NCBI GenBank assembly: GCA_030035585.1
Contig: CM057482.1
Location: 9,783,001-9,847,000, forward strand
Length of the DNA: 64,000 bases
Source of the DNA: Dugong dugon
Lineage: Eukaryota; Chordata; Mammalia; Sirenia; Dugongidae
Direction: 5' to 3'
The position numbers and the translations under genes were made by a program. Below the pieces are notes generated by a model. The model ran no database searches. It worked only from the letters and a program-made list of their open reading frames with translations, and had not been told where the DNA came from. Shown piece by piece: positions 40,601 to 55,600 of this stretch. How positions within the stretch are numbered: position 1 is the first letter of the stretch; the number at the start of each line of letters is the position of its first letter.

Positions 40601-43600
40601 TTGGCAACTACCTTTCAACAAAATGCAAACTCTAGGGCTACTCTTTTCTGGAATTTAAGGGCTTGAACTGATATCTAGAGGTTGATGTAGCTGATAAGGC
40701 CATTTGCCAGCTTTGGAAAGTGACTTAGTGTCTAGGAACTACAGACACCAAGGAATGTTGACACCTACATTCTGCCAGTATAATCGCCCCTGAAAGGCAT
40801 TCTGTACACTGGCGTTATGATTAGGGATGATCAGATGCTGATATTAAAAAAGGCAGCAGATAACAAGTTATACTAAGCAAACCAGTAGAGGAGATCAGTG
40901 TGTAAACCCTTCATTCTTAAAGATCACTTATGCACACACATCCATCTAAAAGGCAATCGAATCACGTCCAAGGGTAGGAGAGTCATTCCACAAAATCAAT
41001 TTCTCTGCATTACTTGAAAGGCAAAGGTCCATGTGACATGTGAAAGTCCCCAAGGGCAGAAGCAGCAATCTCAAGTAGTGTTGACTCCTTGGGGGAACGC
41101 TTTAAAATCTTCAGTTGTGATTGTATTACCTGCATGGATATGCTTGGTTTACTATGCAGTGGGTGAATGTGGAAAACAAGACAGCAGCGATTTAGCATAG
41201 TGTATCAAAGGCAAAGCTAACAACCAAATACTTAGGAGAATACATAGAAAACGGGTTACCAAGGTGATAACCACCTATATGTAGGGAAGAAGAAAGAAAT
41301 CTCTCCCAGAAATTATTTAGCAGGGATTGATCAATGGACAGACCTTCTAGAGCCCTGGTGGCACAGTGATTAAAGTGCTCGGCTGCTAACCAAAAAGATG
41401 GTGGTACGAACCCACCAGCCGCTCCGCAGGAGAAAGATGTAGCTGTCTGCTTTCATAAACGTTTACAGCCTTGTGTGCAAATATACCCCATGGGGCAGTT
41501 CTACTCTGTTCTATAGGGTTGCTAGGAATCAGAATCAAGTCGACAGCAATGGGTGTTTTTGGTTTAATGGACAGACAGTGAGGAGATAATATACGCTAAC
41601 ACAAAGTGAGGAAAATATAGTCTGGAAATGTCTCAGATACCACCCCATCCGTGGCTTAAATATTACTTCAAGTTCTTACTGGAGACAAAGCTACTGTTTT
41701 GAAGCAAAAGGAAGGCAAACATCTTTCTCTCGTCCTAACAAAAAAAAAAGCCCCAAATCCTATTCTTCGCATAAAGCTAATTTTGAAAAATTAATTTTGA
41801 TAACATTTAAAGAACTTTATCTACTTCAGTTTATGGCTCCCGAAATATCTTAAAAAGTTGCCATCTATACAGAACATTCTGTCTTCTAATGCTGGTCTTT
41901 TAGGCCTCATTATTTGTCTTCAATTATAATTAGCAAGAACAGAAACTGAATAGTACCAAAAAGTCAGCAATGAATACATTAGATTCCATTCTGTCTTATC
42001 ACACTTCCAAGCTGAGAAGGTTTCTTGTGGCGGTGAGGTGGAGGAAGAAAGCATGGGGCAGGAAGAGCAGTAAAGGAATTATCTTAAGTTTTTTTTTTTT
42101 TGGTATATTAGGTTTATTAGGTATATTAGGTTTTTAGGTATATTAGGACAGATATGAAATGAAAAAAAGCTGGCAAGTTATTAAAGTATATACCTAAACA
42201 AAATCTAAAAATTCCTTTTATGAAGCTCATGAAATAGAATCAATTTTCCTGTGCCAGACAAGGGTTATTCCATGCAACTTGTCATGTGTGCAAACAGCGA
42301 CTTCCTGTATTCTGCAAACTTGGTCAAACATGGGGATGTTTAAAAATCACTGACAAGAACCTGGAAGGGATTATTCCCAAGCTCAATACTATACAGGCCC
42401 AAAGAGACAGTAGCATCAATTCTGTGAAGCTCTTAGAAAAATCACAGGGACCATCCTAGAAGTTCACAACTCTTTACTCAAACCCTGCCCTATCACTCAG
42501 AATGGAATGAGACACCTCCCTAGGGAATGGTGCTTTTTCTAGGTAGGATTAATCCAGAATCACTAAGTCTTCTCTTACAAGGAAATGCCTCAGAACACAC
42601 AGCTTCTGCTGAAATAGAAAGAGGACTGCAGTGTACAACCATGCTAGTATTTCCAAGGTCTACTTCTGACTTGTCTTTAAGCTTGCTCATAAAAAAAACC
42701 CTGTTGCCGTCAAGTCGATTCTGACTCATAGCGACATAGGACAGAGTAGAACTGCTCCATAGGGTTTCCAAGGAGCGGTTCATGGATTCAAACTGCCAAC
42801 CTTTGGGTTAGCAGCCAATCTCTTAATCACAGCATCCCCGGGGCTCCAAGTTTGCTCACAGGCGGAAGGAAAACAATGTTCTGACTTTTCTGAAAAGCTA
42901 AGGATGTATGGCAGGCAAACAAAATTTATGCCTGTGGATAAACGATCAGAATTAGATGGGTAACAGGGTCAGGATTATGGGGCACAGGTAAAATATTAAA
43001 TTAGGTCTACATTTTGGCTAAAAAGGTCTTTAGATCAGCTACATAGCTTTACCAGACAATTTTTTTTTTTTTTAATAAGAAAAAGACACTAAAATTTCCA
43101 TCTTACCATTCTAGGAATACTAATCAACAGAATAAAATATTGACAAAAACACACAGATTGAGAAAGTTTTTAATATGGCATAGAGAATTAGGAGCAGAGG
43201 TGGACAGCAGAAGCAGCTAAGTTTGTACTTGCTTATTTCAATGTCTCCCTCAGAGCTAAGGTCCCAGAAATGAGGAGCAGCGCTACCCTGCTCTGAGCTC
43301 TATGCTGGAGGGTGGCCAGGGTGGGTATACAATCTCTTTATGCCTGAGCTCCTGCTGGACAGCAGACAGCATGTTAGGAAATTATATCCAGGACAGGAGG
43401 AGGCAAGTTATCTCTGAGCAAACTGTCTGCCCCTTCAACTAGCAAATCCTGAACCTCGTTGAGAACTAAGAGGTACTCTGTAAAAGGAAGAGGGATGGAG
43501 AATTAATTAGCTTTTGGTTTTGTAACGTTACTGAAACTTTTTTTTAAATTAAGATATTCATTTCATGAATATCTCTGACAACCTTGGCTATTTAGCAATC

Positions 43601-46600
43601 TCGCCTAGTCTCCCCTATGGAAGAACTATAGTCATAACAAGCTTTGTTTAGCAAGCAGGAGAGTAGAGTAATAAATCACACATATTGTTCTAAGGCTATA
43701 TATTCCTTAAATCTGTTTCCTTGGAGTCTAGATACAAACAAACAGCAAACAAACAAATAAATCCAGATCCACTTTTACGAGGGACAGATCTTCTTCAGAA
43801 CTCATTATGATGACTCTTTTAAGTTTCACTGTTTACTGTGTGTTTATTAGGTACGGAGTTGGTTTAAACATGGTTCTTCCGGCAGGATGAGGGATCACCT
43901 TTACTGATTTTTGATTCATGTTTTCCTTCTTAGTTGAACTGGAGAATTTGCAAGGGAACAGTCCATCAAGTAGAAAATACAAAGAATCAACTCTTTCCGT
44001 GAAACATGCTATGCATACAGAAACTCAAAAAGAAAGTAATATTTTGGGATTCAATATGACCAGGGGTAGGATACTATGTTTGGTAGGGTTTAAGAACTCT
44101 TGATAGTCACGACTCTTTCTAACCTCAAAGCAGGATCTGTTCTTCCTAACCATACAGGCCAAGTAGCCCTCCGTCATATACCACAGAAAACCTATCAAAC
44201 AAATAGGATCATTGGGAGAAAAAGGAAACAACCTGTATCTAATCTGCCAAACTGTGGTAGTGTGTGTTTGTGTAGCATTTACCGAGTAAGGACTGCCAAA
44301 AGCTTAGATTTTAAAGTTCTGAAAGAACAGGAAGAGAGTTCTGCATGGACAACCTCATCAGTGCAATTCTGTATTTAGTGTGCTCCACAAGCAACCTGAA
44401 TAAACCTTCGACAGCACGTTATGTTGTGCTCTAATATTAGATCTGCGGATACCAGCAGGACTTACTTCCACACTGAACCTTATCAAAGAATGCTAGAGAA
44501 GTTCTGCCAGGTAGGAACAGGAAGAACTATTAAAAGTTTTCATCCCCTTCCTGATGGACAGGTAACGTTGACTTCTTTAGAAAGGAATCAGAGCCAGGCA
44601 AGATCTACCATCTCTGTAATTGGGGAAGGACAAAAAGCAAAGGTGAAATGATGGAAAAGATCAACCCAATCAGGATCTTTCTAAAGCTTTTAGGAATATT
44701 CTATCCAAGCTCATGATTTAATTACAGTTCTCTTGCTGGGCAAAATAATGTTTAAAAAAAATTATTCTTAAGCATCTGCTGTTAAAATAGTTTTAAGATC
44801 CAATACAGGTGAGTTTGAATGCAGTTCTCTGGGAATATATTTGGGATCTATTATTGCATCTAGGAACCAAACAATACTCACTTTAATACACCTACAATCT
44901 AGATCAGCAAAGCACAATTTCCTCTGAATATATGGCAAATAGATTCTCATCAGGATGGAAAAGGAGTAACCAACGTGATTGTCTAAATTTTCTTTGCAGC
45001 AAGAGCCCACTGTTTTTTGTGTTTTGTTTTTTAAGTGCCCCTCCCCTTGACGAGACAACCCAGCCCTACTCTGGCCACTAAACAGAGGCTCTTTGTGGGA
45101 ATAGAAAACAAGTAGGAAGAAAAATTTAAAATTTATTTTTCATGAAAGGTTAAATAAAAATCTATATTTAAAATATAGGGGAATTCACTAACTAGACAGT
45201 AGACACGAATCATCTTAGGTGAAGGGAAGGGCAGCACACAATACAGGGGAAGTTAGCACAACTGCACTAAAGCAAAAGCTAAGAAGTTTCCTGAACACAA
45301 CCAAATACTTTAAGGCACAGAGTAGCTGGGGCTGGGGTCTGGGGAGCATGGTTTCAGGTGACATCTAGGTCAACTGGCATAACAAAGTTTTAAAAAAATA
45401 AAATATCTGATTTCATCTATACCCTCATTTGATGGATTCGTTCATCATTCATTCGTTCATTCAACCATATGTATTAACTGAGTGCCTGCTATGTGCCAGA
45501 CATTATTTTAGGTGTTAGGGATACAAGAGTGAACAAACCAGAGAAAAATCTCAGCCCCTACAAGGCTTGTATCTGAGAAAAGCAAGGCCCCCAAAAGGTT
45601 AAATGTCCTATGATCAAAGTCTTGGGATATGTTAAAACCAAGTTCTGAATGCCTCTTCTTTCTCCTCCTCCTGTTAAGCATGCGACTGAACAGTTAGTCC
45701 CCATGCTCATTCCTCCACCACACAGCTGATGGGCAGACAGTTATTACCATCAATATCACTGCCATGCCCAAATATCTATCCAGCTTTCTTTTGAGAGTCG
45801 TCTTCTGCCTGTTAGACATCTTCAGCTAGAACTCACTGCTAGTATTTCAAACTTAAGATGCCTGAAGTCAAACTCCAAACAAATCACTCATAACCCCAAC
45901 TCTTCCATCTCTATATCAACTGCCTCCTACTTAACCAGGCTCAAAATCTCACCAACAGCTTTGAATCATCCTTCTCCTTCAACCTGACATATACGTGGGC
46001 TGCCAATTCTGGTACATTATATCCCGGTATCATTTTTCAGTTCTATCTCCTTTTCATTTTCACCACTACGCCCATAGAGGCCCCCTTTACCTCTCAAAGG
46101 AACACACTGTCTTCTTATTGGCCTTCACGCTGGCTGCCAGTCTACTACTACCTTCTGTGCCAAAAAACTTCTAAAGCAAAGTTTTCATCATATCACTCCC
46201 CTGTTCAAAACCCTTTAGTCTCTATTCCCTACTGAAATTAAGCACAAACTCTCCAGCCTAGCATTCCAGAAGATCCATCAAATGACTCCAATCTATTTTC
46301 CTAGCCTTGTGTCCTAGGATACCTTTATTTACACCATATACTCTAGCAAAATGGGACTAGATACAACATTTGCTGTTGTTCTTGCATGCATCCCTTCTGC
46401 CTGGGACGTCTCCTCCATTTCCACCTCACTCTTCCAAGGCAATGCAGCCTCTTTCATGAAACTCTTTGTCATGCTCAGACTAGATGAAATTTCTCCTTCT
46501 TTCAATCCCTGATGATAATGATTTGCAACTTAGGCTGCTGACCTGTTCTACTTATATGAGAACTATCTGGCTATTTGGCTTATCTGCTTGTCTGTTCTTC

Positions 46601-49600
46601 GAGGACAAGGATTCTCTTACTTATCTTGGTATCCCCAGGACATACTTTCACACAGCATGTCCTCAGCTCAGATTTACTGAGTCAAAGTTGCTGAGAAAAG
46701 GTTAGCTGTCCTTAAAAGTAAAGTCAGTCTCTCTTAATTTCAACGTAGGAAAGAGAGATTTTATTTTCTTCTTTTGCTGACTTCAAAACTTAAAAAGAAT
46801 TAATTAAAAAAAATCACACTGCTCTCAATTCCTAGAGTTGTAAAGGGATATATTTGGCTGCAACTATTCTTTACAAAAAAAATCAGGATAAGGAAACAAC
46901 CCTGAAGATGGAACAAAAAAAGCAATGAGACCACAGACTAAGACAATGCATAAAGACCGAACGGATGCCACAAATCCATTTAACCGGTGCAGAAAGAATT
47001 CTACCCAGCAAGGATTCAAGATCCTGCAAGAAGGAGGTGTAAAATCTGCATTAATGTGCACAATTCCAATCCCTTAGCAGCCATGGGATACTAAAAACCC
47101 TAAAAAACAAAAAAAAATCAAAGAGAGACTTTCAAAGATTCAACTTTTCAAAAAGAAGCTTACTGCCTTGCAGATGAGATTTTCCTGAAAAACTACACAC
47201 ACTTGTCTAATGACCTTTCATTTAAAAGTACACTAAAACTCATTTCACTTTAACCCAGATATGAGGTATGAACTCATTTTTACCCTGGCAACCCAGGTTT
47301 TCAACCACCAACTGCTTTTCCCCATACTTTTAAAACCCATTCAAAACAACAGCATTAATTATGAATTCAGTGAAGACAAGGGAAATAAATTACTGATTTT
47401 TTTCCTGAAAGAAAAATGTATTTCAGTTCTAAGATAGTCTAAAAATGTGACTGAGCATATATGTTGATTGTGACTTCACTGACTAATTATCAATTTTTTT
47501 CCTTTCCATACCTTTTCTATTTAAATAAATTTTTTATTATAAAGTAATAAAACCTCATTTTAGAATATTTTGGGGAAAATTACCCACAATTCTGCCACTT
47601 CCAACACCACTTATTAACATTTTAGCATTATCCTTCTGATATTTTCTCATTTTATCTTTCCCTAAGGGGTAATCATGGGGCATTTATAATTTTGTATTTT
47701 GAATTCTTTACACAGTATAACATTTTCAGGTTGCTACAAGTCTTCCTAAACACTATTTTAAATGGCTACACAATATTCCACTGAATCAATGTATTATAAT
47801 TCAGTTTATTTATTATAACCCAACTTATTCAGTAAAGGATTTGAGGTGGATATATAACTATTCCCATAACTGGATAGGTAGGTCATTTCTAAACTTTTGC
47901 TATATTGACATTGCAACAGTTTTATACACATAACTGAACAGGCATTTTGTGTTGTTTTATTATGATTGATTTCAAGAAGTAAGATTATTCTATCCGAGGA
48001 CAGTCAACATTGTCAAATTACTTTCTACAGAATTTGTACCAATTTGCAAAGTCAATAGCAATGTATGAGAGTGTCATTTTACCTGTGCCCTTGCTCACCT
48101 GCACTGGGTATTAGCCTTTAAAAAGGGGGGGCAGAGGTGGGGGAGAACAATTGGGGAACAATTATCAGCAGTCAAATTATAAGTCTTAGCCAACTACTTT
48201 GATTACAGCATGTAACTATGGACCAACTCAGCATCAGTAGTTTGCTAAGCCGCATCTTTCTGCCCACCTACTCTCTCTTTTATCCACTCTCTAACACATG
48301 GCTTTCCTTTACACCTTTGTTTCCTTATCCACCAAGCCACATATTCTGCCACGAGACCAAAAGTATGTACTTACTTGTTACTCAATCAGTATCAGCATAT
48401 GTACTGTGTGTGTGTACACATGTATCTGTATGTGTGTGCACTTCTACCTACTACTCTCAACTGACGTACATGTGCATCTGTCAGGTGAGATGTGTTTTTA
48501 TATCTTATTGTAAAAATGTCTGTTGATATAAGTAAGTAGGGTTAGGGGTGAGGCAGAACAAGCTAATTTGATAGGTAATTTTTAAACACGTTTATTATCC
48601 TTTGCTTATTTATCTAATGGGGTCCCAGCTTTTCTCTTAGCAATACATGTGATATAAACATAAAAGTCCTCTGTCATACTTACTTCCTCATCAGTTAGCT
48701 CTTTTTTTTTTAACGTTGTTAAATTTGGTGTTTTTGTTTTTTTTTTGTGATTGCATCCTCTGTCTTAAGGCTGAGAGATGTCCCTCATCCAGACCACTCG
48801 TTTCCCAAACGATGAGCACTAAAGGAAGACATGGCCTTCTCTGGAGTGAGTGGTCTAGAGCAGCCTAGGTCTTCACTGCAGGTCTATCTGAGATCTTGGC
48901 CAGCTCTAGAATTAACCTGGGCACAGGGACAAGGCATGCAGCTGGAGGTTTCAGTTCATGCCCAGGCCAGCTGGAAGTCCAAATTACCCACCCTATTTAA
49001 CCATTAAGGACCAATCAGGATTGGTGAGAGCTCCACATTGGACTGCAAATGAGACCTCAAGTGGGCTCCCTGTTGTTCCTATACATCCAGCAGCTCCTAT
49101 GGGCCTGTGGCAGACTTCCTCAAGTCCTAATTCGGAGATAGTACCCCCTTCAGGCAACCAGCTCTGACAGGACCAGATTTTCTAGAGTGGATGCTTCATA
49201 TAAGGCACCTGGCCACATCTCAGTGCTATTATGCATGTCCTGAGGGATGCTAGAATGTTAGATCACAACAGTCAGAAATGGTAAGCTTTTTGTCTGTCAT
49301 TTCAGTACATACACCTAAGCAGAAAAGCTGGAGAACTGGGGTTTTAATAACAGCCATGAAGAGGAAGAGTATCTGAAAGAATTGAGGACCTGCACATACC
49401 TGATTTCGCAGAGGCTGCTGCTGTGATGGCCGATCTCTGTGTGTGTGGCTTTCTCGAGTTACTGCAGATGCACCAGAATCTACATGAACTGACCCTACTG
49501 GAGTAGGCTGGAAAAATAAAACACAAAGTCAAATGGGGAAAATGGGTGCAACACGATGCTTCCGCAAAGGACAACACCATTCTAATTCTAACAGAGTAGT

Positions 49601-52600
49601 AGTAATTATGGTTTTCAGCTACCAAGGGCAGTTTCAAGTCTTCTTGTCTTCTCAGTTTGCTCATCTGCAAAAGGGAGGCAGCTTGGTCCTCAACAGTTCA
49701 TTGGAGAGTAGCTTACCTTTGAAAATAAGAAACCATCCTAGAGTGATATCTGTTAGCATGCTCTCAGGCCCTGTGGACCCCTGGCTAGGACAGCAAATCC
49801 AAAAGTTCCCTATGGTGCTGGGCTCCACTCCCAAAGAAACCATGTACCTTTCACAGCTTATGTAGCACCTACTTCTGAATCACACAAATGAAATTTTTTT
49901 CTAAAAGACTGACTTTAATTCTGGGATCTTAGAACATACAGGTCACAATCTAAAATTACGTAAAGGAGTTACTCCTATTTCCTAACTCTCATGAGAGCAA
50001 CCCATTGCATCACTCTGAAAAGGCAAGTAAATGTACATTATGTCTAGAGTCAAAGGAATGTTTCCATAGATTTAAGCAGAAAGACTGGCAAGTAATGGGA
50101 TGGGGCAATGCTGGTCTGAGGAAGGAAGTGACAAGGTAAAAAGAAGATACTTACAATAGGCCTCCCGACCCAATCGTAGGCGTAGTCGAAGGTGTAGCCT
50201 TTCCTTTCAAAGAGGTCTGTGAAGAGGGTCCGTAAATACTCATAGTCAGGTTTTTCAAAGAAGTCTAATCGCCTGACGTATCGAAGGTAGGTTGCCATCT
50301 CCTCTGTTAGGAAAGAGGTGAAAGGCCATGCTTACTAGGTGAATGCTTCCCATCAGGAGAAGCTCTGGGCCAAGCAAGGGATATCTGTGTAGACTATCTG
50401 ACAATGATGTTTTCTTTATGGGCCAAATGAAGAGATTAAAAACTACCTTGGTCTAAATAATAATAAAAGGAAATGCACACTAGCTAGATAGCACCCTTAC
50501 CTGGAGACACCAAGTCATAGCTCCTATCTACTTCAAAGCTTTAGTGACGTTGCCTGAAGTGTCCTTTTAGCATCTCACCTGGAAAGTTCTCACAGAGAGC
50601 TTCGATGGGAGTATTCCTTTTGGTGTCACCTATCTTCTGATATCTCTCTTTTAATGTATCAGCCTGCAGACAGTGGAGATGGAGAGAGAATGTTATTTGG
50701 AAAGAGGTGCTAAGTATGGGAGGTTCAATGTGTCTGGGGACACAACGGTTGTCTAACTCAAACTGGTGGGATTTGTTAGTCACTCTCAATTCTTTTACTC
50801 TCTAACACTAACAAGAAAGAAATGTAGTAGAGGTGATGTATTTAGATACGTGAAAAACATCTGCTATGTTCTGGAAAAGTTTACTTGCAAATACACTTAG
50901 TAGTCTTAGATAAACAGCACCAAATTTATTGAGATAAGTGGCAAGGATAATAAAATAAAAATATTATGAAGCAATATTTTCAAAACTGCAGAAGCTTAGT
51001 AATCTTCCTTTGCCCTTGGAGTTCAATTATGATTCACCCTTCCCCCTTAGATCAGTTCTATGAAAAGACTAAAAGTACTGCTAACCCAAATGGGGGCAGG
51101 AATACAGACAACTCTGTTACATGTTTACGGAGAAACTGAATAGGAAAAAGAACAAGAAATGAAAAACTGCCTTTCAATAATGTGCTTCCGGAGGAAAAAA
51201 ATGCTATCTATGATTTAGGCCTGTCTACCAGATAGGTTTAGTGTACATCGTTAGATCAAAGCAGCTCAAGTCTGGTATGCCCAGGCCTATGGACAGCGGG
51301 CTCCTGGACCTTGGACCAACAGTGGGCTCTGAAGGAATTCTCATGAGCCTCTACCTAGCAAGCTGTGCTCAGTTTTAAGAATACTGTTCTGAAGAAAGTT
51401 GGAAAATTTTTCGCTCTAAAACTACTACCAAAATGACCCATGGACTGTGAAAAGAGATGTTTACAAGAAAAATTTAAGCAATTAATTATACACTAATGAA
51501 TTGTTCGGCTATACAATGAATAAGCAGGATGTGAAACTATATTTGAAAGCTGTCAATATCAATGAGAATCTATACATGATTAGGGGAAGATCATGGAGGC
51601 AATGTCAGGAGAGGAATTCAAAGGAAAGAAATGAAATCATCCCAAAGGGAAAGGGCAGAAGCCTTACTTTTCAGGATAATGTCCTAGACAGCACAGCAAA
51701 ATGAATCACTCTGCCCTTCTGGAGGGAGAGTGTGTAGAAGTACTCCAGGCTACTGATTACACTGCCTTCTATATTAACATGTTAAATAAATGAAACCTCA
51801 GAAATAAGTCTCACTTTTACCTCCCTAATGCGACTTCAGGTAGAAGTTTACCACCTCCTAGTCTAATAGCCTGAGCAGAGAGTAATTATAATGCTTATAA
51901 TTATAATAATTAGTAGTTAATTCTGACATGAAGGCACTGTACTAACACCTACCTAAGGAAGGCTATTTAAATCCTACATGTTTTACAAGGAATGGCTACT
52001 GTCTGAATAGGCATTTATTCAATAATACACTTGAACAGCAATGTGAAGCCTGGATTTTCATTTCATTTCAGGTGGGCCTTTAGCCTACACAGGATGAACA
52101 AATACTGTCCAGTTCCCTTTAAAGGCACCCCCAGCCCTGCTGGCCTTGCTAGTAAAATGTATAGCAGCTGCTGCGAACAATTTGTTCCAGAAATTCCCTG
52201 ACACACTGGGAACACTCCTTCTGCTCCGTAATGGTAGTAGGGGAGGAAATCCGCCAGAGAGAGAAAAGCAGTGCTCCTGAGACTCGGGGCCGGGGGGGGG
52301 GGGGGGGGGGGGGGAGAGAGCGAGCCAAAGGGTTACTGAAAACCCAAAAACAAGGAAGAAAGGACTAAGGAGGGGAAGACAGATGTGAACCAAACAGAGC
52401 TTCTAAAGCTCAGGTGAGCATTTAAAATGCTTGTAACAAGTCCCTCCTCCTCATCTCGGCAGCCAGTCTGCCCCTTTGTGCTTCTTCAGGCATCAAGTCA
52501 GCAGCCCCTTCATTAACAGCCAAGTGTGGAAACAAAGCCCTGCACTGAGCACTTTCAAGAATACCTTGAGTCCTTGCCAGGGTAGGCTGCCTCGAAGGAA

Positions 52601-55600
52601 ATACATGAACATATGGCCCAGGGCTTCCAAATCGTCCCGACGGCTTTGCTCTAAGAGGGAAAACAGATCACACATTATGTTTGCAGATATTAAAGCAGAA
52701 AGGGGTTCAAAACCAAGTAATCCCTTCAGAAACCCTTCTGCTCTGGAAAGGCTCTGTTTACTCATTCTTTGTATATCTAAACCAGGGGATAGTATTTTAA
52801 ATCAAAACCAGAACAGTATGTATTTCCTCTGCGTAGATCTGTTGCTGGCAAGTAAATATCAAGTGAAAAGAGTAAATCCTAAATCACTGAGTGGTGAACT
52901 ACCACATCTCACCCAAAGCTGTGACCCTCCTGAAAGGAAGAAAACTGGAATGACATGTTATTGGCAGTATAGGGGCTACATTTACCCTTCAGTCACTGCT
53001 GGGGGAAGTGAGCAGCAGATTAAGCAGCTGAAGCTGTTACAACAGTCGTTTCTGGCTAGGTCTGTAAAGACACAGCTGCAGAATACCTAACATACACGCT
53101 TAGTGCTTTTTATTCATCGTAAGAATTAACGCTTAAAATTCAGCTTCATGTAGGCAGACAGCAATGCATAATCCCTTGTCTTCCACTCCATTTGTATCAT
53201 GTCTATAATCATCTTCAGAAACGTTTCAAATTTACTACTCAGGTGCCTTCTATGGGCACATAAAACAGAGTTCCTGCATTCTGGGAACTTATCATCTAAA
53301 ACAAGTTGCTGGATTTTTCTTTTTCTTTTTCCCCTTTTTAATTGGGAAGTTAAAGATGGCAAAGAACTGCAGAATGGTTAATAAAATTGCAGTTTCATCT
53401 CAGAAAACAGCCTATACATTCTTTTGGCTGTCTAACTGAACATAAGCAGAACATGCCTCGATTTCTAATTTGCCAATTATGGTTCATCTCAGACATTTTA
53501 TGTGTTTGTTTTTCAGAATCAAATTCAGGGTTTTATCAAAGGACACTGCAGAAGCAAGATGAGGGGCTAGCTTCGGCTTGACTGTGCTTCCTTTGTGCAG
53601 AAAGGAAAGCCCAAGAGCCAGGTGGGCAGGAAAGCCACTTAGTCAGTTCAAAATACAGACGTATAACATGCTCAGCTGCTGCCTCCAATTATGGGACATT
53701 AGCATGAAAAAGACTGAACAGTACCCTACAGGGCAGATGCAAAAAGAAAAGGCAATTTTCTAGCTAGCATTTTGGAGGAGGTCTCTGGAAAGGTGGTCGC
53801 TGGTGGGAAGCAGGGGGCAGCCCTGACAGAGATATAAATAACATAAAACTGAGCTGGTGCACACCAAGTGTAAGAATCTTTAAAAGAATGAAATAAAATG
53901 GCATCACCACTGGAAGCTTTTGTCTGCACGGCTTGCCTGAAGATTGCAATAAAATACCATATAATTGGGGGAAGCCATTAGACAAAAAGTTTGTGAACAG
54001 AACTGAAGGGTGAATAAACGCAAAATAGAAAGAACTAACAGGGAGAGTGGAGGCCCCCCACAAAGCAGGGAAGAAAGAGACACCACACCCTGCAGTTTCT
54101 CACACCGTATCACACCTCCTCATCCCCTCTCCATTTTTATATCCACTTCCTGTAACAAGAGGCCCCTTGGTAATAAAAAATTCAGTGGACAAATGATTGC
54201 AATTTAGAAGTTGAACACTAGAGGGCGAAACTTGCCACATTATCATATTGATTAGACAGAAAAAAGCCTGACTTCTCTTCACAGCAAAGCCAATTATAAA
54301 ATGAGATTAAAACAAACAAACAACCCCCCCCCCCACCCCGAGTAAGTAATAAGGTGACTTCTCAAATCCTAAGAAACACAGCTGTGGAATATGGGATAAT
54401 AGGAAAACAATGGTTCCCGAGTCAGAACATCTAGGTATTGTCCCATCTTTTCCATTAATTTAATCCATGTGAAATTAACCACGGCCAAGTTACCTACTTT
54501 GAGTCTCAGTTTCTGCATCTGAAAATAAAGTGGCCAATTTAGATAATTGGTAAAGTCATCTTCTGGCTCTAAAATATTCTAGGATAATTTAATCCATTGG
54601 GGCCTTTCAAGAATAAAAGAAAAGCGGGAAGGCCAGAGCCATGCTCTATCTCTGTACTTCTTTGAACTCTCCACACGTGTTCGACTCAGTATTTCCACAT
54701 GCTCTCACTCTCTCACACAGGGTGTTTTCATTTTCAAAGAAGAAAGGTTTCAATACCAGTGAGACAACATTTTTAAGCCTTGCTTTCAACCAATCAGAAA
54801 GATATGCTTGATTTACATGCATCACATCCCTGATTTTAGGTCAAATACATTTTACTGAAGGAAAAGGGCAAGGTTACCCCATGTTCTCACCTAATTTCAA
54901 CCATTAAATAATAAGTTAAGCCGGGCTGTCTTAATCAGAGTGGGAAGGTGGTGACTCTGATCCCCAAAGCAGATACCAGCCTGATGTCCTTTTCAGAACT
55001 GTCATATATAGGGTCACAGGTATATAAAGACCAAACCCATTACTAAACTCATTAAAATAATATCACCTTAATATAAGAATTCAAGTACCCACAATGCTGA
55101 GAAACTACGCACTTGGAAACATAGTGTAAAGAATTAAAAATCCTTTAGTCTCAATAAGAGACTTTAGGAAAGTAACTAACTCACCATCTTACTTTCTCAA
55201 ATAGAAAAATCACTTACCTTGTGAAGCAGTAAGAATCACAAGTTGTAACACATATTGGGGATAAAAGTGTTATTGGAATAAAAAGTTGTTTTAATGATCT
55301 GCCCCTTTCACGGAGCAGAAAATGAACACACCTTTGCCAAGATGCGTGTTGATAGACATATATCTTGCCGTTCCAGTTAGACTTTTGTGCTCCCTATAAG
55401 GTATATGTTTTTTGGTTTCAGGGTCAATGTATTCCTTGGCCAGTCCAAAGTCTATAATGTGTATAACATGCTCTTTCTTATTGCCTTGCCGGCCAATCAG
55501 GAAGTTCTCTGGCTTGACATCTCGGTAAATGAGATTCTTTGAGTGCACATACTCCATTCGAGAAAGCTAAGAGTGAAGAAAAAATGATAGTAATACTTTG

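Larger units (their letters stand above)
38542..49399 (-). other. CSNK1G1: CSNK1G1 intron between exons 49400 and 38541
   Basis: It holds two AfroSINEs (41344-41565, 42691-42847), an L2 remnant (45440-46700) and an old LINE 3' segment (47550-48125). The remainder is AT-rich sequence with no recognisable exon or RNA gene. Confidence 0.6.

Noticed and set aside
52476-53090. A 204-codon frame on the + strand
   Set aside because: It overlaps a confirmed CSNK1G1 exon in antisense and has no recognisable domain.
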